The notes beneath the pieces were generated by a model. That model was not told where the DNA came from. It saw only the letters and a program-made list of their open reading frames with translations, and did not search any database. From the NCBI RefSeq assembly GCF_901538355.1, contig NZ_LR593887.1, forward strand, positions 4,688,920 to 4,752,919: a DNA stretch of 64,000 nt, written 5' to 3'. Position numbers and translations under genes: made by a program. The stretch comes from Tuwongella immobilis (lineage in GTDB: Bacteria; Planctomycetota; Planctomycetia; Gemmatales; Gemmataceae). Positions 29,081-37,981 of this stretch are shown here, in pieces (position 1 is the stretch's first letter; every line of letters begins with the position of its first letter).

Positions 29081-30265
29081 ATGTCGATGCGCCACACTGG
29101 AATTGGCAGCATTCTCTTGTTGGGCATGATGTTTTCGCTCACCGGCTGCGGCGGGCGTCCCAAGCCAATCGTGGACACAAGCCCGGTGCTGGTGACGGTG
29201 GCGACGCCGTTTACGGATTCGGTGACCACCGCCGTGGAGCTGACCGGCGTGACCGACGCGGTGGAAACCGTCAAGGTTCGCCCTCGGGTGAGCGGCTACA
29301 TTACCGCGGTCAAATTCAAGGAAGGCGACAAGGTCGAAGCCGGCAAAACCGTGCTGTTTGAGATTGATCCGGTGACGTATGACGCCGATCTGAAGAAGGC
29401 CAAAGCCCAAGCCGGTGTCTCGCAAGCGAAGCTGGAGTTGGCCAAAGCCAACCGCGCGCGGACGGAATTCACGTTCAAAAAAGGTGCCAGCACGCAGCAA
29501 GAATTGGATACCGATGTGGCCCAAGAAAAGGTCGCTGCTGCCGAGCTGGACGTGGTCAAAAATGAAATCACCAATGCCCAGCAAAATCTCGATTGGTGCC
29601 GCGTGATTGCCCCGATTACCGGGATTGTGGACAAGGCGTATCTGACCGTGGGGAACGTCGCCACCGGCGGGTTGAGCCAAGGCACGGAATTGACCACGAT
29701 TGTGAATGTCAACCCGAAAATTTATGCGTATTTCGACATCGACGATCAAAGCGTGCTGTATTATCGGCAAATGATCGCAGAAGGAAAAATCAAGCCGCGA
29801 AAAGCGGGCGAATTGGCCCCGATGGAGATGCTGATTAGCGTGAAATTGCCCAACGGCGGGGAAACCGATTTGGTGATTCCCGGCGAGGTCGATTTCATCA
29901 CGCCGACGTACAACGCCAGCACGGGAACGCGGCAAATTCGGGGGATCTTCCCCAACGATGGCAAGCTGGATGCTGGCCTGTTTGTGCGTGGTCGCATCGC
30001 CGTCGGTGATCCGATTTCGGCCATTTTAGTGCCCGAATCTGCCATCATTACGGAACAATCCAACAAGCTGGTCTATGTGGTGACCGCCGACAACAAGGTG
30101 GAGGCTCGCCAGGTGATTTTGGGGCCATTGCACCGTGGATTGCGGGTGGTTGGCTCGGGGTTGAAGACCGATGAACGCATCATCATCCGGGGCTTGCAGC
30201 GGGTCACACCGGGGCAACCCGTGGAACCTCAAGACGGGAAAATCGAACCGATGGCTGCCAAGTAA
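29081..30265 (+). CDS. RND efflux periplasmic adaptor (membrane fusion protein), lipoprotein
   Basis: 394 residues from the ATG at 29081. GSILLLGMMFSLTGCGGRP is a lipoprotein signal. The HlyD/AcrA-type architecture follows: a biotinyl-lipoyl half (VRPRVSGYITAVKFKEGDKV), an alpha-hairpin (ADLKKAKAQAGVSQAKLELA, TQQELDTDVAQEKVAAAELD), the second lipoyl half (DWCRVIAPITGIVDKAYLTV), and beta-barrel and membrane-proximal domains (RGRIAVGDPISAILVPESAI). It links the inner-membrane pump to an outer-membrane channel. No TolC-type gene is adjacent, so a channel must be shared from elsewhere. It is in operon with the permease gene 69 bases downstream. Confidence 0.93.
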   Translation: MSMRHTGIGSILLLGMMFSLTGCGGRPKPIVDTSPVLVTVATPFTDSVTTAVELTGVTDAVETVKVRPRVSGYITAVKFKEGDKVEAGKTVLFEIDPVTYDADLKKAKAQAGVSQAKLELAKANRARTEFTFKKGASTQQELDTDVAQEKVAAAELDVVKNEITNAQQNLDWCRVIAPITGIVDKAYLTVGNVATGGLSQGTELTTIVNVNPKIYAYFDIDDQSVLYYRQMIAEGKIKPRKAGELAPMEMLISVKLPNGGETDLVIPGEVDFITPTYNASTGTRQIRGIFPNDGKLDAGLFVRGRIAVGDPISAILVPESAIITEQSNKLVYVVTADNKVEARQVILGPLHRGLRVVGSGLKTDERIIIRGLQRVTPGQPVEPQDGKIEPMAAK

Positions 30266-30334
30266 CGGCACCGATTGGATCATGCGGTCGGATGTGGTGT
30301 GGAACGACGAGTGGCCCCCCGTGAGGAACTGCTG

Positions 30335-33300
30335 GTGCTTGCGAAATTCTTCGTGGATCGACCGATTTTCGCTTGGGTGATCTCAATTGTGATTACCCTG
30401 GCGGGGCTTGCGGCGGCACTCACGCTGCCGATTGCCCAGTACCCCGAAATTAGCCCGCCGACGATCTCGGTATCGGCGTCGTATCCCGGTGCCAATGCCC
30501 GGGTTGTGGCCGACACTGTCGCCGCTCCCATCGAGCAGCAGGTCAACGGCGTCGAAAATATGCTGTACATGTCGTCGCAATGTACCAACGACGGCAACTA
30601 CACGCTGACGATTACGTTTGCGCTGGGCACGGATCTCAATACCGCGCAGGTGTTGGTGCAAAACCGGGTGAGTTTGGCCACCGCGCAGCTGCCGGATGAA
30701 GTGCAGCGGCAAGGGCTGAACATCAAGAAAAAGTCGCCGAATATCCTGTTGGTGATCAATTTATTTTCACCGGACAGTAGCCGCGATCAACTGTTTTTGT
30801 CCAATTATGCGACCATCCAGATGAAGGATGAAATCGCGCGGATTCCCGGTGTCGGCGATGTGACGCTGTTTGGCCAGCAAGATTACAGCATGCGGGCTTG
30901 GCTGAATCCGGAGAAAATGGCGGCCGATGGCATCACCACGCAGGATGTCGTCAACGCGATTAAAGAGCAGAATGTGCAGGTGGCCGCCGGGCAGATCGGG
31001 CAGGAACCGGTCCCCCAGGGGCAATCATTGCAGTTGACCATCAGCACGCTGGGCCGATTGGTGGATGTGCAGCAATTCGAGAAAATCGTGGTCAAAGTCG
31101 GGGGATCATCCCCGAAAATCGCCACGGGGGCGGATGTGAATTCGTCCACGAATGTGACCGATAGCGTCACGCGGCCGGCGGTGCTGCTCAAAGACATTGC
31201 CCGCGTGGAATTGACCGCGAAAAACCAAGACCAAAGCTGCACGCTGGACGGCATGCCCTCCGTGGGCCTGGCGATTTTCCAGCTCCCCGGCTCCAACGCG
31301 CTGCAAGTCGCGGAGGCGGTCGAGGCGAAACTCCAGGAATTTCGTGCCCGATTCCCCACCGGAATCGATGCGGCGGTGCGTTATGACACCACGCCGTTTA
31401 TCACGCAATCCGTCGAGGAAGTGTTTAACACCTTGCGCGATGCCATCATTCTGGTGGCCATTGTGGTGCTCTGCTTCCTGCAAGACTGGCGGGCGATGAT
31501 TCTGCCGATGATCGACGTGCCCGTCGCCCTCACCGGCACCTTTGCGGTGATGTATCTGTTCGGCTTCAGCATGAACAATCTAACGCTATTCGGATTGGTA
31601 CTTGCAATTGGGATTGTCGTGGATGATGCGATTGTGGTGCTCGAAAATATCGAGCGCTGGATCGCCATGGGGTACGATGCCCGCACCGCGACCATCAAGG
31701 CGATGGGCGAAGTGACCGGGCCGATTATCGCCATCACCTTGGTGCTGAGCTGCGTGTTCATTCCGAGTACGTTTGTCAGCGGCATTTCGGGCCAATTCTA
31801 CCGCCAATTCGCCATCGTGATTGCGGCATCCATGGCCATTTCCGCCATCAACGCCATGACCATGAGTCCGGCGCGAGCGGTCTCGATTTTCAAGGGCCAA
31901 GAAAAGAAACACGGCGAGCATCACGACCCGCATGCCGGCAAAGAAGCGCTCCCCTGGTGGGGCATCATGTTCCTGTTTGGACTGCTGACGCTGTGGGGGC
32001 TGGATACCATCGTCCGCCACCGCTTGGGGCTGATCGGCGGCGCGGGGGAATCCGCCAGTTGGAATGACCATCTGCTGAAGGCGGCGTTCGTGATTCCGGG
32101 GCTGGTGATTGGCTATCTGCTGGCCGCGCGGGTGAATTGGGTGCTGGGCCGCTTCTTCGGCGTGTTCAATCGCGCGTTTGAATTCTGCACGCGGGTCTAC
32201 GGCCGAGTCATCGCCGGATTGCTCCGCATTAGCTTTGTCGTGATGGTGTTGTACGGTGGGCTGCTGTTCCTGACGTATCTGGGGCTGACGAAGACGCCGG
32301 TGGGCTTTATCCCCTTCCAGGATAAGGGGTATCTGCTGGTGAACGTGCAGTTGCCGGACTCCGCCTCCGTGCAGCGAACGCGAGCGGTGCTCAAGCAGGT
32401 AGACGAGCTTTGCCGAGGTACGCCGGGCGTGGCGCACACCATCGGCATCGCGGGCTACTCGATTGTGCAAGGGGCCAACGGATCGAACTTCGCTAGTGTG
32501 TTCGTCGTGCTGGAGGAATTCGAAGAACGCAAATCCGACCATGAGAAGAATGGCTTCGCGATTCTCTTCAAGCTGCAAGCGCAGTTGCGGCGCGAAGTGC
32601 AAGACGCGGTGGTCTCGATCTTCCCCGCGCCACCGGTGGATGGCCTGGGCAGCGCGGGCGGCTTCAAATTCATCGTCGAAGACCGCTCCGACAGTGGCCC
32701 GGATGCCATTCAAGCGGCGGCCAATGCGATGATCGCCGAATCGACCAAAGACCCCGGAGTGAGTGCCGCCTTCACGCAATATCGCTCGGCGGTGCCGCAG
32801 TTGTATGCCGAGATTGACCGCATGAAGTGCAAGCAACTCGGGGTGCAACTTTCGGATGTCTTCAACACCCTGCAAGTGTTCCTGGGTGGATCGTATGTCA
32901 ACGACTTCAACCGCTTCGGACGCACCTGGCAGGTGAATCTGCAAGCCGATGCCAAATATCGGGTTACGGCCGATTACGTCAAGCGGCTGAAAGTCCGCAA
33001 CGACAAAGGCGACATGGTGCTGTTGGGGGCGCTGGCTCGCATCGAAGATACGACCGGGCCAGTGATGGTCCAACGCTATAACATGTATCCGTCGGCGTCG
33101 ATCAACGGCAGTCTCGCGGCGGGCACCAGCACCGGCGATGGCATCCGCGTCATCGTCACCGCGGCGGAAAAAGCCCTGCCACGCGGCATGACTTACGAGT
33201 GGACGGAACTCTTCTACCTGCAACAACTGGAAGGCAGTTCCGCGATTTACGCCTTCGTCGGGGCGGTGCTGCTGGTGTTTTTGGTGCTGGCGGCCCAGTA

Positions 33301-33847
33301 TGAAAGCTGGTCGCTGCCGATGTCGATTCTGCTGGTGGTGCCCATGTGCGTGCTGTCGGCGATCATCGGCATTCGCGCAGTCGGGTTGGACATCAACATC
33401 TTCGTGCAGGTGGGGTTGATCGTGCTGATCGGCCTGGCCGCGAAGAATGCGATTCTGATTGTCGAATTTGCGCAACAACAACGCCACGAAGGACTTGGGT
33501 TGAAAGACGCGACTCTGAAGGCGGTGGAGATGCGCTTGCGACCGATCGTCATGACCAGCTTCGCGTTCATCTTGGGCGTGGTGCCGCTGGTGGTGGCCGA
33601 AGGTGCCGGTGCCGAAATGCGGAAAACGCTGGGCATCGCCGTGTTTAGCGGCATGTTGGGGGTGACGATCTTCGGCATCTTCCTGACGCCGGTGTTCTAC
33701 TATTTCATCTCGCGGATCAACGGAGTGCCAGCCAATACGCCGACGACTCCGACGCCGAGTGATGCCGACTCCCCACCGACGCCGCCGATGACTCCACCGA
33801 GCGCGGCGGAGCCGAAACCGATGTCGCCGCCCCACGCCGGGCACTAA
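30335..33847 (+). CDS. RND efflux permease, HAE1 family, with an extra membrane insert
   Basis: 1170 residues from the GTG at 30335 (GAGGAA upstream), which places the classical KFFVDRPIFAWVISIVITLA at the N-terminus. It is a proton-driven trimeric pump. Signatures: PEISPPTISVSASYPGANA, LATAQLPDEVQRQG, TM4 with GIVVDDAIVVLENIER (the proton-relay Asp pair), ALVLVFLVLAAQYESW-type TM8 and GLAAKNAILIVEFA. Between TM6 and TM7 there is an insert of roughly 85 residues with a His-rich stretch (KKHGEHHDPHAGKE) and two predicted helices (WWGIMFLFGLLTLWGLDTIV, AAFVIPGLVIGYLLAARVNW) not found in AcrB. The C-terminus is a Pro/Thr-rich tail. Substrate unknown. Confidence 0.93.
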   Translation: MLAKFFVDRPIFAWVISIVITLAGLAAALTLPIAQYPEISPPTISVSASYPGANARVVADTVAAPIEQQVNGVENMLYMSSQCTNDGNYTLTITFALGTDLNTAQVLVQNRVSLATAQLPDEVQRQGLNIKKKSPNILLVINLFSPDSSRDQLFLSNYATIQMKDEIARIPGVGDVTLFGQQDYSMRAWLNPEKMAADGITTQDVVNAIKEQNVQVAAGQIGQEPVPQGQSLQLTISTLGRLVDVQQFEKIVVKVGGSSPKIATGADVNSSTNVTDSVTRPAVLLKDIARVELTAKNQDQSCTLDGMPSVGLAIFQLPGSNALQVAEAVEAKLQEFRARFPTGIDAAVRYDTTPFITQSVEEVFNTLRDAIILVAIVVLCFLQDWRAMILPMIDVPVALTGTFAVMYLFGFSMNNLTLFGLVLAIGIVVDDAIVVLENIERWIAMGYDARTATIKAMGEVTGPIIAITLVLSCVFIPSTFVSGISGQFYRQFAIVIAASMAISAINAMTMSPARAVSIFKGQEKKHGEHHDPHAGKEALPWWGIMFLFGLLTLWGLDTIVRHRLGLIGGAGESASWNDHLLKAAFVIPGLVIGYLLAARVNWVLGRFFGVFNRAFEFCTRVYGRVIAGLLRISFVVMVLYGGLLFLTYLGLTKTPVGFIPFQDKGYLLVNVQLPDSASVQRTRAVLKQVDELCRGTPGVAHTIGIAGYSIVQGANGSNFASVFVVLEEFEERKSDHEKNGFAILFKLQAQLRREVQDAVVSIFPAPPVDGLGSAGGFKFIVEDRSDSGPDAIQAAANAMIAESTKDPGVSAAFTQYRSAVPQLYAEIDRMKCKQLGVQLSDVFNTLQVFLGGSYVNDFNRFGRTWQVNLQADAKYRVTADYVKRLKVRNDKGDMVLLGALARIEDTTGPVMVQRYNMYPSASINGSLAAGTSTGDGIRVIVTAAEKALPRGMTYEWTELFYLQQLEGSSAIYAFVGAVLLVFLVLAAQYESWSLPMSILLVVPMCVLSAIIGIRAVGLDINIFVQVGLIVLIGLAAKNAILIVEFAQQQRHEGLGLKDATLKAVEMRLRPIVMTSFAFILGVVPLVVAEGAGAEMRKTLGIAVFSGMLGVTIFGIFLTPVFYYFISRINGVPANTPTTPTPSDADSPPTPPMTPPSAAEPKPMSPPHAGH

Positions 33848-33871
33848 TCGATTCTCAGGAACAACCCGTCG

Positions 33872-33912
33872 CCCCGATTCCGACGAATGCCCAACATTTT
33901 TCGGGATCGGGG
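33872..33912 (+). terminator. Hairpin after the RND permease gene
   Basis: CCCCGATTCC (33872) pairs with GGGATCGGGG (33903-33912) with one G-T wobble and a 21-base loop, 24 bases past the permease stop. Only a weak T-rich stretch follows. Likely transcript end before the leuA promoter. Confidence 0.45.
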
Positions 33913-33935
33913 GAATTTCCTCTTGCGGATTTCCA

Positions 33936-33964
33936 TTGTTTCTGGTCCGATGCCTGAGTACGAT
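33936..33964 (+). promoter_or_regulatory. Candidate sigma70 promoter for the leuA leader
   Basis: TTGTTT at 33936-33941, a 17-base spacer, and TACGAT at 33959-33964. Transcription would start near 33971, about 36 bases before the leader peptide start and 186 before leuA, leaving room for leader and attenuator in one transcript. Confidence 0.4.
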
Positions 33965-34006
33965 AGTGATGTCGCTTTTGTTTCACGACCGATTTTCGTG
34001 TGCCCC

Positions 34007-34078
34007 ATGATGTTGTCGCTGCCACTACTGGACCTACTCGACCTCCGACTCGGTGGTCCCGGTCCCGTCATGCGTTGA
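34007..34078 (+). CDS. Leucine-rich leader peptide of leuA (attenuation)
   Basis: A 23-residue frame starting ATGATG: MMLSLPLLDLLDLRLG then GPGPVMR and stop. Eight of its 23 residues are Leu, with codons TTG, CTG, CTA, CTG, CTA, CTC, CTC and CTC packed between residues 3 and 15. It sits immediately before an intrinsic terminator and leuA, exactly the layout of classical leu operon leaders. No strong ribosome binding site precedes it, which is the main weakness. The stop at 34078 is 26 bases before the terminator stem, so a ribosome that finishes translation would cover the region needed for an antiterminator. Confidence 0.7.
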   Translation: MMLSLPLLDLLDLRLGGPGPVMR

Positions 34079-34103
34079 GCGACCCGCACACATGCAAGAC
34101 TGG

Positions 34104-34133
34104 CCCTGGGATCCAAATGGTCTCAGGGTTTTT
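34104..34133 (+). terminator. Intrinsic terminator / attenuator upstream of leuA
   Basis: CCCTGGGA (34104-34111) pairs with TCTCAGGG (34121-34128), including one G-U pair. CC-AAAT-GG extends the stem to a tetraloop past a one-base bulge. TTTTT (34129-34133) follows directly. The 5' arm GGGATC (34108-34113) can alternatively pair with GGTCCC at 34055 or 34061 inside the leader coding region, giving a plausible antiterminator when a ribosome stalls on the Leu codons. Confidence 0.72.
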
Positions 34134-34156
34134 CTATTTCGGGAGATACGGTTCCG

Positions 34157-35785
34157 ATGAGCGTTCCCAGTGATCCCAACCGGCTGATCATTTTCGATAC
34201 CACGCTGCGCGACGGCGAACAAAGCCCCGGCTGCAGCATGAACCTCCAAGAAAAGCTGGAAATGGCTCATGCGCTCAAGGCGCTCGGTGTCGATGTCATC
34301 GAGGCGGGTTTCCCGATTGCCTCACCCGGCGACTTTATCTCCGTGCAAGCGATTGCCCGCGAAGTGCATGGCCCGGTGATCGCGGGTTTGGCCCGCTGCA
34401 ACCCGGCGGATATCGACCGCGCCGGCGAAGCACTCCGCGACGCGGAACGCTCCCGAATTCACGTCTTCTTGGCAACCAGCGCCATCCACCGCGAATTCAA
34501 GCTGAAAATGACCCCCGCGGAAATCGTCACCCGCGCCGTGGAAGGCATCAAACGCGCCAAGCAGTACACCGACGATATCGAATTTTCCCCCGAAGACGCC
34601 GCCCGAACCGAATTGGACTTCCTGGCCGAAGTCTGCGAGCGAGCCGTCGAAGCCGGTGCCACCACGTTGAATATCCCCGACACGGTCGGCTACGCGGTGC
34701 CCGAACACTACGCACGCATCATTCGCCACCTGAAAACGCATGTTCGCGGGGTGGAAAAAGTCGTGCTGAGCGTCCACTGCCACAACGACTTGGGCTTGGC
34801 CGTCGCCAACTCCCTGGCCGCGCTCCAAGAAGGCGCCCGCCAGGTGGAATGTACCATCAACGGCATCGGCGAACGCGCGGGCAATTGTGCCCTGGAAGAA
34901 ATCGTCATGGCCCTGCGCACCCGGCAGGATTACTTCGGCCTGACGACCGGCATCAACACCCGACTGCTGTTCCCCACCAGCCGCAAGCTCACCCACGTCA
35001 CCGGCATGCAGGTGCAGCGCAACAAGGCCATCGTGGGGCAAAACGCCTTCGCACACGAGGCGGGCATCCACCAAGACGGTATGCTCAAGGAACGCAGCAC
35101 CTACGAAATCATGAAGCCGGAAGATGTCGGCATCACCAAGACCGAACTGGTGCTGGGCAAGCATTCCGGTCGCCATGCCTTGCGATCCAAGGTCATCGAA
35201 TTGGGTTACCATCTCGATGATTCGCAATTGCAGCAAGTCTTTGATGCCTTCAAAGGCTTGGCCGACCGCAAGAAGCATATCTACGATGCGGACATTGAAG
35301 CCCTCGTGGAATCGCAATTGCACGCCGGCACCGGCACCGCTCCGCTGTGGACGCTGGAAGCCTTCACCTGCAACGCGGGCACCGGCACCCTGCCCTCTGC
35401 CGCCGTCGCGCTGTGGCACCAAAACGGCAACATCATCCGCGATTCCGCCACCGGCGATGGCCCAGTCGATGCCCTGTTCAAGACCATCGAACGCATCACC
35501 GGCATCGACGTGGAATTGCTCGATTACCGCATCCGCAGCGTCACCGTGGGCGAAGATGCGCAAGGCGAAGCCACCGTGGAAGTCTCCTACCAAGGCCGCA
35601 AACTGTCCGCCCGCGCCGTCAGCACGGACATTATCGAAGCCTCCGCGTTGGCCTTCCTGGAGACGATCAATCGCATTCTGTTACGCAAAGTCAACGACCG
35701 ACTGAAGCCCACCGACGATGTCCCGCAAGAGTTGGTGCCCAACACGGAAACCACCGCCGGCACCACTCCCACGCCAACCGCGTGA
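34157..35785 (+). CDS. leuA: 2-isopropylmalate synthase
   Basis: 542 residues. It condenses acetyl-CoA with 2-oxoisovalerate, the first committed step of leucine synthesis. The HMGL-type TIM barrel (about 10-280) has [20 protein letters not shown] (metal-binding Asp), the [16 protein letters not shown] metal-binding His pair, and [14 protein letters not shown]. The linker [18 protein letters not shown] follows, then the LeuA allosteric dimer domain (about 395-515: [38 protein letters not shown]), the leucine feedback site. GGGAGA precedes the ATG at 34157. The final 25 residues are Pro/Thr-rich. Leucine should control it both allosterically and through the leader/attenuator upstream. Confidence 0.97.
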   Translation: MSVPSDPNRLIIFDTTLRDGEQSPGCSMNLQEKLEMAHALKALGVDVIEAGFPIASPGDFISVQAIAREVHGPVIAGLARCNPADIDRAGEALRDAERSRIHVFLATSAIHREFKLKMTPAEIVTRAVEGIKRAKQYTDDIEFSPEDAARTELDFLAEVCERAVEAGATTLNIPDTVGYAVPEHYARIIRHLKTHVRGVEKVVLSVHCHNDLGLAVANSLAALQEGARQVECTINGIGERAGNCALEEIVMALRTRQDYFGLTTGINTRLLFPTSRKLTHVTGMQVQRNKAIVGQNAFAHEAGIHQDGMLKERSTYEIMKPEDVGITKTELVLGKHSGRHALRSKVIELGYHLDDSQLQQVFDAFKGLADRKKHIYDADIEALVESQLHAGTGTAPLWTLEAFTCNAGTGTLPSAAVALWHQNGNIIRDSATGDGPVDALFKTIERITGIDVELLDYRIRSVTVGEDAQGEATVEVSYQGRKLSARAVSTDIIEASALAFLETINRILLRKVNDRLKPTDDVPQELVPNTETTAGTTPTPTA

Positions 35786-36105
35786 TGGCCCATCGTCGCG
35801 CCGTCCCTTCGCAAGCACCGCCGAGGAATCGAGCCACCCTCGATTCCGCCAGGCGGATCGTCTCCAACTCGCATTGCCCCACGATGTCGTCATTCCATTC
35901 CCACGAACGCATGATCCCTCGAATGCCAACCTGAGCACTCGAGTGTGAGTCGCTCCAACTCCAAGCCGAGTCGCGGTTCCTTCGGCAAAATCGGGAATGC
36001 GGGCGATCGCGTTTCTTGGGGAATCTCGGTTGCGGGATGGCGTGGGTAGTCGGTATAACCGAACTCCCGTCTGCCTGTTCGCCGGGACTCGGAGGGAGAC
36101 TTTCC
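35786..36105. other. Intergenic region after leuA with a strong hairpin
   Basis: 320 bases. GGAATCGAG (35825-35833) and CTCGATTCC (35839-35847) form a perfect 9 bp stem with a 5-base loop, and CCGCC/GGCGG (35818, 35852) can extend it; this is the likely leuA 3' end, without a T tract. A CACTCGAGTG palindrome lies near 35936. GGAGGGAG before 36106 is the ribosome binding site of the surface protein. No clear promoter was found. Confidence 0.45.
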
Positions 36106-37980
36106 ATGCGCTGCACGTTATCCGTTGAACGACTCGAACTCCGCGAAACTCCGGCGGTCAATATCCTATTCGATTATTCATACGATTCCTTGGGATTCTT
36201 CGACGATCCGACCCGACGCGAAGTCATGGAGGCCATCGGGCAGCAAGTCGGCGAATTGCTCAACGATTTTTTGCCCGCGGTCAGCTTCAACCCCGCGTTG
36301 CCGCAAAATACGTGGTCGATTAACTTTCCGAATCCATCGTCCACCTCGCAATCGGTGACCATCCAGAATCCGACGATTCCGGAAAATACGCTGATTGTCT
36401 ACGTCGGCGGAGCAAACATCGATTCCGCGGGTTTGGCCGGGCCGGGTGGGTTGAACGTCTCCGGCTCGCCCGATTGGGTCGATTACGTCTTCACGCGCGG
36501 CACCCCCGGTGCGAATGGCACCCCGGCCACCGATTACGCGCCGTGGGGCGGAACGATTCGCTTTAACCCCAGTATCAACTGGTACTTCGGACTCGACCCC
36601 GATGGGTTGAACGGGAGTCTGACCGACTTCTACACCGTCGCCACGCACGAGCTATTTCATGTGCTGGGATTCGGTGTGGCGGAATGGCAGCAGTTCGTTT
36701 CCGGCGAAACCTTCATCGGGCCGAACGCGGTCAGCGTCTTCGGCGGGCCGGTGCCGGTGGATGTGGCCGATGCCCACTGGAATTTGGACCCCAGTGTGCT
36801 GGGGTACGCGCCGATTATGAATCCCTATTCGCTCAACGGGCGGCGGGATCTGATTTCGAAATTGGACTTGGCGGCGCTGGTCGATGTCGGCTGGCAGATC
36901 AATCTGGCCGCCCTCCCCCCGACCCTGCCGCCGGCCAGCCCCGCACTGCCGGTCGCGCCACCGACATTGCCGCCGACTTCGCCGATTCCGCCCGCCCAGG
37001 TGGGTAACGCCGGGCAAGGGCCGATTGTCAGCGAGTTCGCCGTCAGCACCGATCGCGGCGCAACTGGCAACCAACTGCGCACCATCAATGGCGAGCGATT
37101 CGCCCAAGCCCCGTTCGCTCCGCAGCAGGGCAGCCGCAGCGTTGCCGCCGATGTCACCGGCGATGGCATCACCGACCTGATCGTCGGCGCGGGGCCGGGT
37201 GGCATCTCCACGGTCATCATTTTCGATGGCGTCACCGGCAACGAAGTCCATCGCTTCGACGCCTTTGAGAGCAGTTTTCTCGGTGGAATTTTCATCACGG
37301 CGGCCGACATCAACAGAGATGGATATGCGGATCTGATGATTTCACCGGATGAAAGCGGCGGGCCGCGCGTGCGCGTGATTAGCGGGCGAGATGGATCGAC
37401 ACTTGCCGATTTCTTTGGGATTGATGACCCGAATTTCCGCGGCGGCGCTCGTGTTGCGGTCAGCGATCTCAACGGCGATCAGATTCCCGATCTGCTGGTG
37501 GCGGCGGGCTTCGGAGGCGGGCCGCGAGTCGCTGGCTTCTCCGGGACCAGCCTGCGACCGGGGAGCACCCCCACCAAACTATTCAACGACTTTTTCGTCT
37601 TCGAGGCATCGCTGCGAAACGGCGTCTTTCTCACCGGCGGCGACTTGAACGGCGACGGCTTCGGCGACCTGATCGTCGGCGGCGGGCCGGGCGGCGGGCC
37701 GCGGGTGCTGGGACTCAGCGGACGCGATCTCACGCAGGGCAACACCGTGCAGATTGCCAACTTTTTCGCGGGGAGTTCCGCCAGTCGCGGCGGCGTGCGC
37801 GTGGCGATGAAAGACCTCGACGGCGATACCTTTGACGATCTGGTGGTAGGTGCCGGCGTGGGCGATGTTGGCACGGTGATGCTGTATCGCGGCCGAGATA
37901 TTCCGCGAGATGGAACTCCGCCCACGTTATCGCAATTCACGCCGTTTGGCGATTTCCGGGGCGGAATCTTCGTCGGATAA
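36106..37980 (+). CDS. Surface protein: metzincin-like protease domain plus FG-GAP/VCBS repeats
   Basis: 624 residues from the ATG at 36106. The N-terminus carries VERLELRETPAVN, a planctomycete-type tag found on many large exported proteins instead of a classical signal. Residues 25-290 form a zincin-like domain: HELFHVLGFGVAEW (H181, E182, H185), then MNPYSLNGRRDLISKLDLAA and LVDVGW, the Met-turn-like end of metzincins; the third His of HExxHxxGxxH is absent. A Pro-rich linker (PPTLPPASPALPVAPPTLPP) leads to five FG-GAP/VCBS-like calcium-binding repeats with DVTGDGITDLIV, DINRDGYADLMI, DLNGDQIPDLLV, DLNGDGFGDLIV and DLDGDTFDDLVV. A secreted or cell-surface protease or adhesin is likely. Confidence 0.88.
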   Translation: MRCTLSVERLELRETPAVNILFDYSYDSLGFFDDPTRREVMEAIGQQVGELLNDFLPAVSFNPALPQNTWSINFPNPSSTSQSVTIQNPTIPENTLIVYVGGANIDSAGLAGPGGLNVSGSPDWVDYVFTRGTPGANGTPATDYAPWGGTIRFNPSINWYFGLDPDGLNGSLTDFYTVATHELFHVLGFGVAEWQQFVSGETFIGPNAVSVFGGPVPVDVADAHWNLDPSVLGYAPIMNPYSLNGRRDLISKLDLAALVDVGWQINLAALPPTLPPASPALPVAPPTLPPTSPIPPAQVGNAGQGPIVSEFAVSTDRGATGNQLRTINGERFAQAPFAPQQGSRSVAADVTGDGITDLIVGAGPGGISTVIIFDGVTGNEVHRFDAFESSFLGGIFITAADINRDGYADLMISPDESGGPRVRVISGRDGSTLADFFGIDDPNFRGGARVAVSDLNGDQIPDLLVAAGFGGGPRVAGFSGTSLRPGSTPTKLFNDFFVFEASLRNGVFLTGGDLNGDGFGDLIVGGGPGGGPRVLGLSGRDLTQGNTVQIANFFAGSSASRGGVRVAMKDLDGDTFDDLVVGAGVGDVGTVMLYRGRDIPRDGTPPTLSQFTPFGDFRGGIFVG

Positions 37981-37981
37981 T

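Noticed and set aside
31586-33844. Minus-strand open frame of about 750 codons opposite the RND permease
   Set aside because: Antisense shadow with Arg/His/Gln-rich composition; the permease motifs on the plus strand are unambiguous.
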